A stretch of DNA of 38,145 bases, taken from contig NZ_FTNL01000028.1 of the NCBI RefSeq assembly GCF_900156395.1, forward strand, positions 1 to 38,145, given 5' to 3'. Position 1 is the first letter of the stretch, and the number at the start of each line of letters is the position of its first letter. A program made the position numbers and the translations under genes. This DNA comes from Fluoribacter gormanii. GTDB taxonomy: Bacteria; Pseudomonadota; Gammaproteobacteria; Legionellales; Legionellaceae. The notes beneath the pieces were generated by a model, which did no database searches, had not been told where the DNA came from, and was given only the letters and a program-made list of their open reading frames with translations. Below, piece after piece: positions 1-7,611 of this stretch.

Positions 1-48
1 AATAAATTTTAATTTCTCAGTTTCAGCTTGTGTATTCTGCCAAATCAT
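1..48 (-). CDS. Transposase N-terminus, IS481-like (partial, leaves window)
   Basis: An ATG at position 48 opens a minus-strand frame that stays open to the window edge: MIWQNTQAETEKLKFI. The pattern (W-K/Q near the start, then an acidic residue, a basic residue and a (K/R)FI end) resembles the first residues of IS481-type DDE transposases as I remember them. An AAGGTG ribosome-binding site lies just upstream (55-60), and two 25-bp repeats typical of an IS end lie beyond it at 72-121. Only 16 codons are visible, so the family is a tentative call resting on context as much as on the peptide. It could also belong to the IS21 group, which has similar repeated ends. Confidence 0.4.
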   Translation of the reverse strand, partial: MIWQNTQAETEKLKFI

Positions 49-71
49 CGGTAACACCTTTTTCTCCTAAG

Positions 72-121
72 AAAGTGTTACCTATCATCCCGGTTCAAAG
101 TGTTACCAGTCTACCCGGTTT
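72..121 (-). mobile_element. Insertion-sequence end with two 25-bp terminal repeats
   Basis: Two adjacent 25-bp units start at 72 and 97. Each begins AAAGTGTTACC and, after seven variable bases, carries CCGGTT. A decayed third unit (GTACC) may begin at about 122. Repeated ends of this kind are known in IS21- and IS481-like elements, and the repeats sit upstream of the transposase-like start at 48. The element therefore lies to the left, and the IS/chromosome junction is probably near 121-135. Confidence 0.5.
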
Positions 122-180
122 GTACCTGTGCCGTCCCTTTCCCCTAAAGGAGAGGGATAAGGGAAAAGTTAAAGTTTCTT

Positions 181-1149
181 TTAAGGGAATTGCTTGTTGT
201 AGCGATTGAAATCTTGTAATTCGGATTGATTCCATTCACGCATATCCAATACTGAGCCATCAAATGCCATAAAATCTGCTCGTGTGGTGGGTAGATTAAA
301 ATAATAAATGTCACTGGCATCCGTAGCTAAATTACTCTGATGTTTCGCCACTGAAATTTCTGCCACAGAGCGATCATGGGTCTTCACAAAGCTGCGTTGC
401 GCACGTAGGTAACGTCCTTTAAATCGCGCATTACCCCAAAGCTCAACGTCGAGCCTGTTTACTGCACCAGCTAGTTGAATTGTCGATTTCTGCTTCGCAC
501 GAACGGTCAAGGTGTCCGTTTTAACCCAAAACAAACTAAGCCATGCATTTCCATGCATGGTTAAATTAGCTAGATTAGCAACGCCTGAAAGTTGTACCTT
601 TGGGCTTCCCTCTAAATGGATCTGTAAGCCCGGACTCGATATGCCACCAATTTGCGTGAGGCCTTTACCCTTTATGTCCAGAACTCGTAAGCCGATGGCG
701 CCACCTAATCTTACATTGCCAGTATTTACCAAATATACATCCAGCACGCTAGTACGTATCTGATCGCCAGTGATTATTGGTGTGCCATTCGCCATCAAGC
801 GGTTAAGAAATTGCCCCCTTACCTCAGCATAGATTGGGCCGTTTAAATGCCCTTTCCCCGCTACAGCTAAATACAATGTGTTTTGTAAAACCTCTACTTT
901 TACGGTCGCCAAATCTGAAGCATCACCGGATAAAATCACCTGGGGCTCTTTATAACCTGTATGCAACCTAACATTAATTGGTCCTTGCACATTAACCTGG
1001 TTAAAAGCGGGTACCCGTCTAATTTGTTTTGTCTTATGTACTGGTGGCGATGGAGTTAGAGACTGATTTTTTGGCGCATGATGCACACAAGAAGTTAATA
1101 AAAAGACAATTATAATCAATAAGTAACACCGCTTTTGCATAGACTTCAT
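181..1149 (-). CDS. Putative lipoprotein with DUF2807-like head domain
   Basis: 322 residues. The N-terminus is a lipoprotein signal: basic residues, a hydrophobic stretch (LLIIIVFLL) and a lipobox LTSC around residues 18-21, so it should be lipidated and envelope-anchored. After a Pro/Ser/Lys-rich linker, residues ~45-270 show repeated short beta strands with regular Gly/Asn turns (for example VNVQGPINVRLHTG, then a series of 'V.L.G....L.I.G' units). This is the pattern of the DUF2807 or GIN-domain beta-helix found in putative surface head domains. No catalytic residues are evident. ATG 1149 is the longest start; ATG 1140 has the better-spaced GGGA and would give 319 residues. It stands alone. 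The biological role is unknown. Confidence 0.65.
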   Translation of the reverse strand: MKSMQKRCYLLIIIVFLLTSCVHHAPKNQSLTPSPPVHKTKQIRRVPAFNQVNVQGPINVRLHTGYKEPQVILSGDASDLATVKVEVLQNTLYLAVAGKGHLNGPIYAEVRGQFLNRLMANGTPIITGDQIRTSVLDVYLVNTGNVRLGGAIGLRVLDIKGKGLTQIGGISSPGLQIHLEGSPKVQLSGVANLANLTMHGNAWLSLFWVKTDTLTVRAKQKSTIQLAGAVNRLDVELWGNARFKGRYLRAQRSFVKTHDRSVAEISVAKHQSNLATDASDIYYFNLPTTRADFMAFDGSVLDMREWNQSELQDFNRYNKQFP

Positions 1150-1270
1150 TCCCGTAACAATAATTCCTCTACATTAGAGGAAGTTCTAACAATGTGCAAG
1201 GCCAAGTTATAAGGCATAAACACGTCATAAGTTGCATGGATGAAGCAAAGAAACGGGGATATTATTTATG

Positions 1271-1298
1271 AAAACCCGGGATTCGCTCAACCCAGGCT
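1271..1298 (-). terminator. Intrinsic terminator of the T2 ribonuclease gene
   Basis: Read on the minus strand, CCTGGG (1296-1291) pairs with CCCGGG (1280-1275), with one G-U wobble and a 10-nt loop, followed by four T. It lies just past the stop at 1307. The sequence is also a member of the dispersed CCCGGG...CCCAGGCTA repeat family seen elsewhere in this window. Confidence 0.55.
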
Positions 1299-1306
1299 AT
1301 GATAAT

Positions 1307-2068
1307 TTAAAACCAAGAGGCCTTATTAAAATCTGAAAGCATGACCTTGGCAGGACACGTATCATGAACTTGAGAGTCAGGAGCCTTCTCGATTAATGTT
1401 TCTATAGGTTCATCGAAAGGAATTAATGCAGGCAACTGAATATAAATATCAACCAATATACCATTCCTGCATCCTAAATAAACTTTTCCAGAGTTATTTT
1501 TACCAAATGTTTGGCTTACCTTCTTACGCAGGACTGTTAAGGGCACCTTTTTTCCTTGATGTTCCGTTAGATAATGTCCTAAAACAGAATTATCAACCGA
1601 CTCGGTCAAACGCATCGCCAGTGAAAAGTACTCATCTGCAGATAAAATCTGGCAACTGCCATGCTTATTCCATTCATGACGCTCCAAACAACTTCCATAA
1701 TTGTAGCTGGGCATCATTTTTTTTAAATGTTCAGAAACTGGCGGTGACAAATTTAGAGGAGGATAAGCACAATGCCTGGATTTTTGCTCTACACCGCAAA
1801 ATCCATAACTTTGGCCGCAGGCATTTTGATTGGGCCATAAACCATGTAAGGTAAGATGCTTTGCTTGATAGGAATTTTTAGAAAGATGCATACATTCCGG
1901 CTTACCCACTTCATATCCATATGTTTCACAAAACCCAGGCTGCGAGCTGAGCGCTAAAACATATGAATCGGACATCCCAGCCTGCGTATCGCAAGAATCA
2001 CCGAACACAACAGAAGCAACCACATTGACAGAGAAAACCAGCAACAACAGAGTAGTGAGCTTTTTCAT
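1307..2068 (-). CDS. Ribonuclease T2 family, secreted
   Basis: 253 residues from ATG 2068. Both active-site blocks of the T2 family are present: CAS I, HGLWPN near residue 75, and CAS II, EWNKHGSC near residues 132-139, which supply the two catalytic histidines and the acidic residue. Many cysteines suggest disulphides. The N-terminus (MKKLTTLLLLVFSVNVVAS) is a Sec signal peptide, so it acts in the periplasm or outside the cell. Legionella secretes a T2 RNase named SrnA through its type II system; this may be the homologue, but I cannot establish orthology. An in-frame TTG at 2083 is possible, but ATG 2068 has a GGAG five bases upstream and gives a clean signal peptide. Confidence 0.9.
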   Translation of the reverse strand: MKKLTTLLLLVFSVNVVASVVFGDSCDTQAGMSDSYVLALSSQPGFCETYGYEVGKPECMHLSKNSYQAKHLTLHGLWPNQNACGQSYGFCGVEQKSRHCAYPPLNLSPPVSEHLKKMMPSYNYGSCLERHEWNKHGSCQILSADEYFSLAMRLTESVDNSVLGHYLTEHQGKKVPLTVLRKKVSQTFGKNNSGKVYLGCRNGILVDIYIQLPALIPFDEPIETLIEKAPDSQVHDTCPAKVMLSDFNKASWF

Positions 2069-2216
2069 TAAGACTCCGGCCAAGCTTCTTTCGAAACATT
2101 ATACAGAAGAAGATAATGAAATCCACCCTTTTATTTCATCTAACCATATTGAATATTAATGAAAAATTTTTAATTAGACTGTCTATTTCGTAGCACCAAA
2201 GCAAAGCCTCTGCGAA

Positions 2217-4688
2217 TTATTCCCAGACGCAAAGATTAGAAAAACCCGCTTCATGGCGCAACAAAGACTCTGTTTCTTCTCCCGCACTCCGCTCCTTCCT
2301 ATCAAAAAAGCCCTTGGCCACTTTAGGTTTGCTAAAAAGAGTGTCACAAAAGCTATCATATTCTTGCTGATCAAACTCCATGGTGGTGTGACCTCTTTTT
2401 GATGTGCAGTCCAGAATGGTGTTTTTAAGTGTTAAATCATCAAGTCTATCTTCTAAATTGCTTAAATCAATTGTAGCGTCAAGGCTACCCTTGCGCACTG
2501 TTCCATTTGGGTCGCGAACAATATAGTTGCCTTTGTTAGACAGGTAGATCGTACCAGCTAGTGCCATTTTAGGATTATCATCTGGTAATTCGGACATTAA
2601 AGCGAGTTCGTACCTCTGCGTTGTCTTTTTTTCCTCGGGTTTAAATAGTGCCTCCACCAAATAATGAGTTGCAACTGCCAGTGCCACGGCAGCAATAAGC
2701 AAAGGCACACCGATCCCCAACGGTACGAATACTAAACTTGCAAACACAACCAGAGGAACGAGGGCATCAATAATAATGCTGCGCACCAAACTTGCTGTCT
2801 GATAGCTCAGCATCTGCTTTTGATAATCTGTTTCTGCTTGGCATTGTTTAATTTCCAAGAAAAGCAATCGTCTTTGTTTCTCACTAAGCTTATCAAAATT
2901 TTCTTTGAAATCCTTAGTTAACGCCGCGGCTTGCTCTATTTGCTCTTGCCTTGTTTTGTAAGTCTTATACAGCTCGATGCCGCCTTTGACTGCATTATTA
3001 ATAACGGTAAAGGCAAAACACAAAACTGCGCCAGCAATAGCCATACTCGCCAAAACAGGAGCCCCTATAGGCATGAATGGCATGGTTAAGACAACAAAAG
3101 CCAGCATCAAAACAACGGCATAGACAATATTATTGATTAAGGATATCTTATCAAGCTGCCAATCCCTTTCACACCTCGCTCTCTCTTTGCGCAATACACG
3201 TAGTTGTATTTCTACTTGACGCTTTTCTTGTTTCTCATACTCACTCAACTGTTGCATTTGTTTTTCTAGTGCTTGCAAAGCCGCGAGTCGTTTTTCTAAT
3301 TGCTCTATATCCTCATCATATTGCTTCATTGCTTTATTATGCTTTATTCTTTGCTCCTCAAAGTCCCATACAGCCATAGCAATGTCAAAAGCTAAAAGCA
3401 CAATAGTAACAACATCTCCCGCAGCACCCAATGCACCTTTTCCATTAAGCCAGAAAAAGCAAACTAAATTAGCGGTTCCCCAAATGAAATCATTCAACAA
3501 AGTAAATTTCCTTTGCGACCATTGGGTTAGAAAACGCTCTTTCCATGGTGTTTTTGCTTCCTCATCACTCATCCATGGATGCTTAATGGTATGTTTAAGT
3601 AATAAAAACAAATTCAGTGCAAAACGAGCATAATATAAAGTCCAGCTTAGAGTACCAGTATAAGGATCCGGCGCTTTGATCGCTTCAGCGGCTTGCCCTG
3701 CATAAAAACGATCTTCGGGAACTAAGCCAATTACAGTTTTTAGGAACGCTGAATCCCATACCCAAGACAATCTCTTCTCATTCAATTTCCCCATATACTC
3801 TTTGATTGTCTTAGTGGTACCGCCGGATAAATCAACAATTCCTTGTCCTAATAATTGCCCCACAGGAATGCCCAGATATTTTACCGGTTGCGCATCAGAT
3901 AACTCTTGTTGTGCCTGTAATAAAAATTGACCAACTCGTTTTCTATATTCAGAATCAAGTATCTTAAGCAAATCGGAGCATCTTTTAATATGTTGATTAT
4001 ATGTTTTTACGTTTTCGGTCTTTTGATACTCTATTTCATGTGTTTGTTGTGCCAACAAAAGCAACAGTGTAATTTTTAGATTAAATGCCAACTCTTCTTT
4101 TTTATCATCGTCCATATAGTCGAACATGACGGCATCAGTTTTAGCTAACATGCCTAAATAAAAATTTAATGAAGGAAGAAAATCATCACTACGATGTTCG
4201 GTAAACGCGCGCCCCGTTAAAGACCGAATCCACTCCAGCTCTTCTCCACTTGCCCGCTTATAGGTTTCAGAACATGATTGTTTTAGGCCATCATATTTGT
4301 TTTTATATATAATATATTGTTTGTATTCTTCCCTATATTTAATAAGTTTCTTAATGTACTCAGAGTACTCAGCATCACCTCTCTCTTTCTTTAATTTGAG
4401 ATCGCTAGGTGCTACAGGTTTTTTAGGTTTTTGGGGTTGTTCCAGCTTGCGAATTGGACCTTTTTTATCTGCATAATAAAGCGTGTCGCCATACAAAAAG
4501 ATTGCATTATTACTTCCTGTAAATAGAGCAATATCAGCAAACTTTCCTGGTAGAAAATTAATCTCAATGAGGCCACATTCAGCTCGATTGTAAGCCAGCA
4601 ACTCTTCGAAGCTTAAATCAGCAAGCTCTCTTTTTTCTTTTAGTGTATCTCTGAGAAATGATTGAAGAATTGCGCTACTCGTTGCCAT
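2217..4688 (-). CDS. Large orphan membrane/coiled-coil protein, effector candidate
   Basis: 823 residues, no family recognised. Visible layout: soluble Lys/Tyr-rich N-terminal half with a predicted helical region at 85-150; hydrophobic segments at about 350-368, 404-442, 516-565 and 637-682; a charged coiled coil at ~443-512 between the second and third; a second helical charged stretch at ~572-625; and a soluble C-terminal domain from ~683. The last 40 residues contain an acidic patch (GEETES) near the end, as many Dot/Icm substrates do. No signal peptide. The start is supported by AGGTG eight bases before ATG 4688. A TATAAT box lies on the minus strand at 4752-4747. It stands alone between convergently spaced minus-strand genes. 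A translocated effector is inference; a plain inner-membrane protein is equally compatible. Confidence 0.75.
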   Translation of the reverse strand: MATSSAILQSFLRDTLKEKRELADLSFEELLAYNRAECGLIEINFLPGKFADIALFTGSNNAIFLYGDTLYYADKKGPIRKLEQPQKPKKPVAPSDLKLKKERGDAEYSEYIKKLIKYREEYKQYIIYKNKYDGLKQSCSETYKRASGEELEWIRSLTGRAFTEHRSDDFLPSLNFYLGMLAKTDAVMFDYMDDDKKEELAFNLKITLLLLLAQQTHEIEYQKTENVKTYNQHIKRCSDLLKILDSEYRKRVGQFLLQAQQELSDAQPVKYLGIPVGQLLGQGIVDLSGGTTKTIKEYMGKLNEKRLSWVWDSAFLKTVIGLVPEDRFYAGQAAEAIKAPDPYTGTLSWTLYYARFALNLFLLLKHTIKHPWMSDEEAKTPWKERFLTQWSQRKFTLLNDFIWGTANLVCFFWLNGKGALGAAGDVVTIVLLAFDIAMAVWDFEEQRIKHNKAMKQYDEDIEQLEKRLAALQALEKQMQQLSEYEKQEKRQVEIQLRVLRKERARCERDWQLDKISLINNIVYAVVLMLAFVVLTMPFMPIGAPVLASMAIAGAVLCFAFTVINNAVKGGIELYKTYKTRQEQIEQAAALTKDFKENFDKLSEKQRRLLFLEIKQCQAETDYQKQMLSYQTASLVRSIIIDALVPLVVFASLVFVPLGIGVPLLIAAVALAVATHYLVEALFKPEEKKTTQRYELALMSELPDDNPKMALAGTIYLSNKGNYIVRDPNGTVRKGSLDATIDLSNLEDRLDDLTLKNTILDCTSKRGHTTMEFDQQEYDSFCDTLFSKPKVAKGFFDRKERSAGEETESLLRHEAGFSNLCVWE

Positions 4689-4917
4689 AGTGTCACCTCT
4701 GTGTCCATGAATTTTGGCGGTTAATTCATTGGATCACAGTAAAAAAATTATATGTTCTTTTTTATAACATAATATTGATTTTAAAAACAAGATGTGCATT
4801 GATTGATTTACACTATTGAAACCAAAATTTTCGTAAAAAGTGATGAAATTTGATAAAAAATTAAATTCTTAGGGTAATCTTAGGTGCCGCAAGGCATAAG
4901 CTGGAAAATTTTACCGG

Positions 4918-4949
4918 AAAAACCCGGGTAACGCTGTGCATCACCCGGG
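4918..4949 (-). terminator. Intrinsic terminator of manC
   Basis: On the minus strand CCCGGGT (4949-4943) pairs perfectly with ACCCGGG (4929-4923) across a 13-nt loop and is followed by five T (4922-4918). It begins 22 bases after the manC stop, so it should end that transcript before the 823-residue gene. Confidence 0.65.
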
Positions 4950-4971
4950 CTACTAATTTTTATGACAACAA

Positions 4972-6399
4972 TTATTCGGAGAGATCGCGTGCATAGATGT
5001 CATCAAAACGTTTAATATCATCCTCGCCTAAATACGCACCACTTTGGACTTCAATAACATACAGTGGTTCATTACCAGGATTACTTAAACGATGAAGTGT
5101 ATTTTGCGCTATATAAGTCGATTGATTTACAGATAAATAAATCGTTTGTGCATCGTTGATTACTTCTGCTTTTCCGGAAACTACAACCCAATGTTCGGCA
5201 CGATGCTGGTGCATTTGCAAAGATAAACGCGCACCAGGTTTTACCATCAGTCGTTTTACTTTAAAAGAAGCACCTTCAGCCAAAACTTCATAATATCCCC
5301 AAGGACGAGATACGCGTTGGTGATCTTGCGTTAATTGATGGTGATCTTTACTTAAAGAATTAACTAAATCTTTAACTTGCTGCGAATATTGCTTATCCGC
5401 GACTAAAACAGCATCTTGTGTAGCAACAATAATTTGATCTTGTACGCCAATAGCAGTGACTAGAATATCTGTACTATGAATCAAGCAATTCGTGCTCATT
5501 TGTGCAATTACTTTTCCAGTAACTGTGTTTCCATCTTGATCGGCTGTATTAGCATCTGCTACCGCAGACCAACATCCTAAATCGCTCCATTGCATGGACA
5601 CAGGGATAACGGCTGCTTTCTTCGTTTTTTCCATAATTGCATAATCAATCGATTCCGCCTCACAACGAGAAAACGATTCTAAATCAAGACGTAAAAAATC
5701 ATGATGATTCTTTGCTTTAACTACCGCTTGTTGGCTAAAATAATGAATATCGGGTTGGTATTCTGCTAACTCCTGAAGATATACATCTGCACGACAAACA
5801 AACATGCCGCTGTTCCAAAAATAATTTCCGCCAGCAATAAATTCTTTTGCCAGATCAAGCTCCGGTTTTTCTCTGAAACTTAGAACCTGTTGCACCTTCT
5901 CCGCTATCGGCAACCCTGCCTCAATATAGCCGTATCCAGTTTTAGGACTATCTGGCTGAATACCAAAAGTCACTAAAGCGTGGTGTTCTGCAGCAAATTG
6001 TGCTCCCGCTAACATCGCTTCTTGCCATGCCTGATCATCAGCAATCCAGTGATCCGAAGGAAGCACCAACATTATTGCCTCAGGGCCAGCAATTTGGGAT
6101 AAATAATGAGCCGCACAGGCAATTGCCGGGGCGGTATTTCGTGCACAAGGCTCCAGCAAATAAGTCATTGCATGGGTAAAATGATTTAATTGATCCTGGC
6201 AAAGAAAATAATGAGCATCATTACTTACAATAAGAGAATGAGCACTTATCAAGCTCTGTGCCCTTTTTACAGTTTGTTGCAGAAGGGATAACTCACCATT
6301 TAAGGCCAGAAATTGTTTTGGATAATTTTTGCGAGATAAAGGCCATAAACGAGTTCCAGAACCTCCTGCAAGAATAACGGGATAAAGAGTAGTCGTCAT
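4972..6399 (-). CDS. manC: Mannose-1-phosphate guanylyltransferase / mannose-6-phosphate isomerase
   Basis: 475 residues from ATG 6399. Type II bifunctional enzyme: the N-terminal domain makes GDP-mannose from mannose-1-phosphate and GTP, the C-terminal cupin isomerises fructose-6-phosphate and mannose-6-phosphate. The nucleotide loop GGSGTRLWPLSR is at residues 12-23; FREKPE, WNSGMF and the C-terminal cupin motif (LQMHQHRAEHW) are all intact. GDP-mannose feeds lipopolysaccharide or exopolysaccharide sugars. A longer reading frame opens at 6474, but the added 25 residues precede the conserved MTTTLYPVILAGG start and are not family-like. The length fits the family (about 470-480). No phosphomannomutase gene adjoins it in this window. 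Confidence 0.93.
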   Translation of the reverse strand: MTTTLYPVILAGGSGTRLWPLSRKNYPKQFLALNGELSLLQQTVKRAQSLISAHSLIVSNDAHYFLCQDQLNHFTHAMTYLLEPCARNTAPAIACAAHYLSQIAGPEAIMLVLPSDHWIADDQAWQEAMLAGAQFAAEHHALVTFGIQPDSPKTGYGYIEAGLPIAEKVQQVLSFREKPELDLAKEFIAGGNYFWNSGMFVCRADVYLQELAEYQPDIHYFSQQAVVKAKNHHDFLRLDLESFSRCEAESIDYAIMEKTKKAAVIPVSMQWSDLGCWSAVADANTADQDGNTVTGKVIAQMSTNCLIHSTDILVTAIGVQDQIIVATQDAVLVADKQYSQQVKDLVNSLSKDHHQLTQDHQRVSRPWGYYEVLAEGASFKVKRLMVKPGARLSLQMHQHRAEHWVVVSGKAEVINDAQTIYLSVNQSTYIAQNTLHRLSNPGNEPLYVIEVQSGAYLGEDDIKRFDDIYARDLSE

Positions 6400-6497
6400 A
6401 AAGTTCCATGTTATGGCATAATCACCGCATTCTAACAGCATTTTTAACCTAAAAAAAGGTAACTTTTCAATCAAACCAGGAAAACTACAATCCTCCG

Positions 6498-6583
6498 CGT
6501 CCCGCAGCTAATCCGCAGGAGCCAGGATTCATTGTCATTAAGTTTCTAGCGGTAGATCTATGCCTCTAGATCCAGGTAAACTT
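6498..6583. repeat. Diverged dispersed repeat in the manC-queC intergenic region
   Basis: CGTCCCGCAGCTAATCCGCA (6498-6517) matches 30553-30572 (CGTCCCGCGGCTTGTCCGCA) with three changes, and 6540-6583 adds nested inverted repeats: AGTTT with AAACT, and GATCTA with TAGATC. This fits a decayed copy of a repeat common between Legionella genes. The rest of the 6475-6685 gap holds a CAGCC/GGCTG hairpin near 6600-6618 and the palindrome before queC. Confidence 0.5.
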
Positions 6584-6645
6584 ATGGGTTTCAGCACACC
6601 AGCCGCGGAACATTGGCTGCGATTGCGACTCAGACTTATTGAGAG

Positions 6646-6662
6646 ACTATATTTAATATAGT
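6646..6662 (+). promoter_or_regulatory. Palindrome just upstream of queC
   Basis: ACTATAT-TTA-ATATAGT is a perfect 7-bp inverted repeat ending nine bases before the GGAG (6671-6674) of queC. It overlaps a possible -10 (TATATT 6648-6653; the best -35, TTGCGA 6623-6628, is 19 bp away). It could be an operator or a weak RNA hairpin; no regulator can be named. Confidence 0.3.
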
Positions 6663-6685
6663 GATTCTACGGAGACCTATCCATT

Positions 6686-7375
6686 ATGAAAAAAAAAGCA
6701 GTAGTCCTATTATCTGGCGGGTTAGACTCAACTACTTGTCTGGCTTTAGCTGCATCCAAAGGTTTTTCCTGTTATGCGATGAGTTTTTCATACGGGCAAA
6801 GACACTCCGCTGAATTGCTCGCGGCCGAACGTATCGCGCAACATTATAATGTAGTAAAACATCAGATTGTCAGCTTGGATACAGAATTATTTCGTAATTC
6901 AGCTTTGACTGATTCTACTTTGGAAGTGCCTGCTTTTCAGGGTGGGGCTGATATTCCAGTTACTTATGTTCCCGCGCGTAATACCATTTTCCTGGCTATG
7001 GCCTTGGGTTTTGCAGAATCAATCGGGGCGAGAGAAATCTTTATTGGCGCAAGTTCCGTCGATTATTCTCATTATCCAGATTGCCGCCCAGAATTTATCG
7101 ATGCATTTCAGACTTTAGCCAATTTAGCAACCAAAGCTGGAGTAACGGGTGATCGATTTACGATTCATGCGCCACTACAACATTTAAGCAAGGTACAAAC
7201 CATTCAGCTTGGAGTGAGTCTAGGTGTAGACTACAGCTTAACGGTTTCGTGCTATCAGGCCAATGATACTGGCGAAGCATGTGGCCAATGTGATAGTTGT
7301 ACGTTTAGACGACGCGGCTTTATTGGAGCTGGTGTTGATGATCCTACATTGTATCGCTCTTCCGAGTCTAAATAA
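6686..7375 (+). CDS. queC: 7-cyano-7-deazaguanine synthase
   Basis: 229 residues. QueC converts 7-carboxy-7-deazaguanine and ammonia, using ATP, to preQ0, the precursor of queuosine in tRNA. The PP-loop SGGLDS sits at residues 10-15, and the four zinc cysteines are C189, C199, C202 and C205 near the C-terminus. Length and N-terminus match the family. GGAG at 6671 precedes the ATG by eleven bases. No other queuosine gene adjoins it; the PTPS-like gene at 28881-29387 is a QueD paralogue but is not a canonical QueD, and a YhhQ/VUT-like protein lies at 16067-17344. Confidence 0.96.
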   Translation: MKKKAVVLLSGGLDSTTCLALAASKGFSCYAMSFSYGQRHSAELLAAERIAQHYNVVKHQIVSLDTELFRNSALTDSTLEVPAFQGGADIPVTYVPARNTIFLAMALGFAESIGAREIFIGASSVDYSHYPDCRPEFIDAFQTLANLATKAGVTGDRFTIHAPLQHLSKVQTIQLGVSLGVDYSLTVSCYQANDTGEACGQCDSCTFRRRGFIGAGVDDPTLYRSSESK

Positions 7376-7516
7376 CAAGTGTAATGAAGAGAAATCTATT
7401 TGCTTGACAGTTTTTCCGAAAAGCAAGCATCTTAATGGTCAAAATCCAACCTTAAGGTTTTATTAAGAACCAGTATGCTCATTTATTAAACTATTAACAC
7501 AAAAAAATCAAATTAC

Positions 7517-7532
7517 TTTACACTTCTGTTAC
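7517..7532 (-). promoter_or_regulatory. CpxR-like box upstream of the 284-residue gene
   Basis: On the minus strand the site reads GTAAC-N6-GTAAA, one base away from the CpxR consensus GTAAA-N6-GTAAA. It is centred about 64 bases upstream of the expected transcription start of the promoter at 7553-7581, a usual position for an activator. CpxR is known to control many Dot/Icm components and effectors in Legionella. A chance match in AT-rich DNA is possible. Confidence 0.35.
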
Positions 7533-7552
7533 AACAAACTGAACATTTTTGA

Positions 7553-7581
7553 TTCACATATAGCAAAATCATTGCTATTAT
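7553..7581 (+). promoter_or_regulatory. Sigma-70 type promoter of the 284-residue gene
   Basis: TTCACA (7553-7558), a 17-bp spacer, and TATTAT (7576-7581); each hexamer has one mismatch to consensus. The start codon follows 30 bases later. Confidence 0.6.
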
Positions 7582-7611
7582 TCGCCCTGATTTATAACCT
7601 TGGAGTAACAT

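Noticed and set aside
1426..1854. 142-codon plus-strand frame opposite the T2 ribonuclease gene
   Set aside because: It mirrors conserved RNase codons; no family features and no plausible start signal.
4972..6474. Longer start for manC at 6474
   Set aside because: The added residues come before the conserved MTTTLYPVILAGG start and lack family similarity.
6530..6590. Possible riboswitch upstream of queC
   Set aside because: The nested inverted repeats belong to a decayed dispersed repeat (second copy at 30553-30574); no preQ1 aptamer signature is visible.
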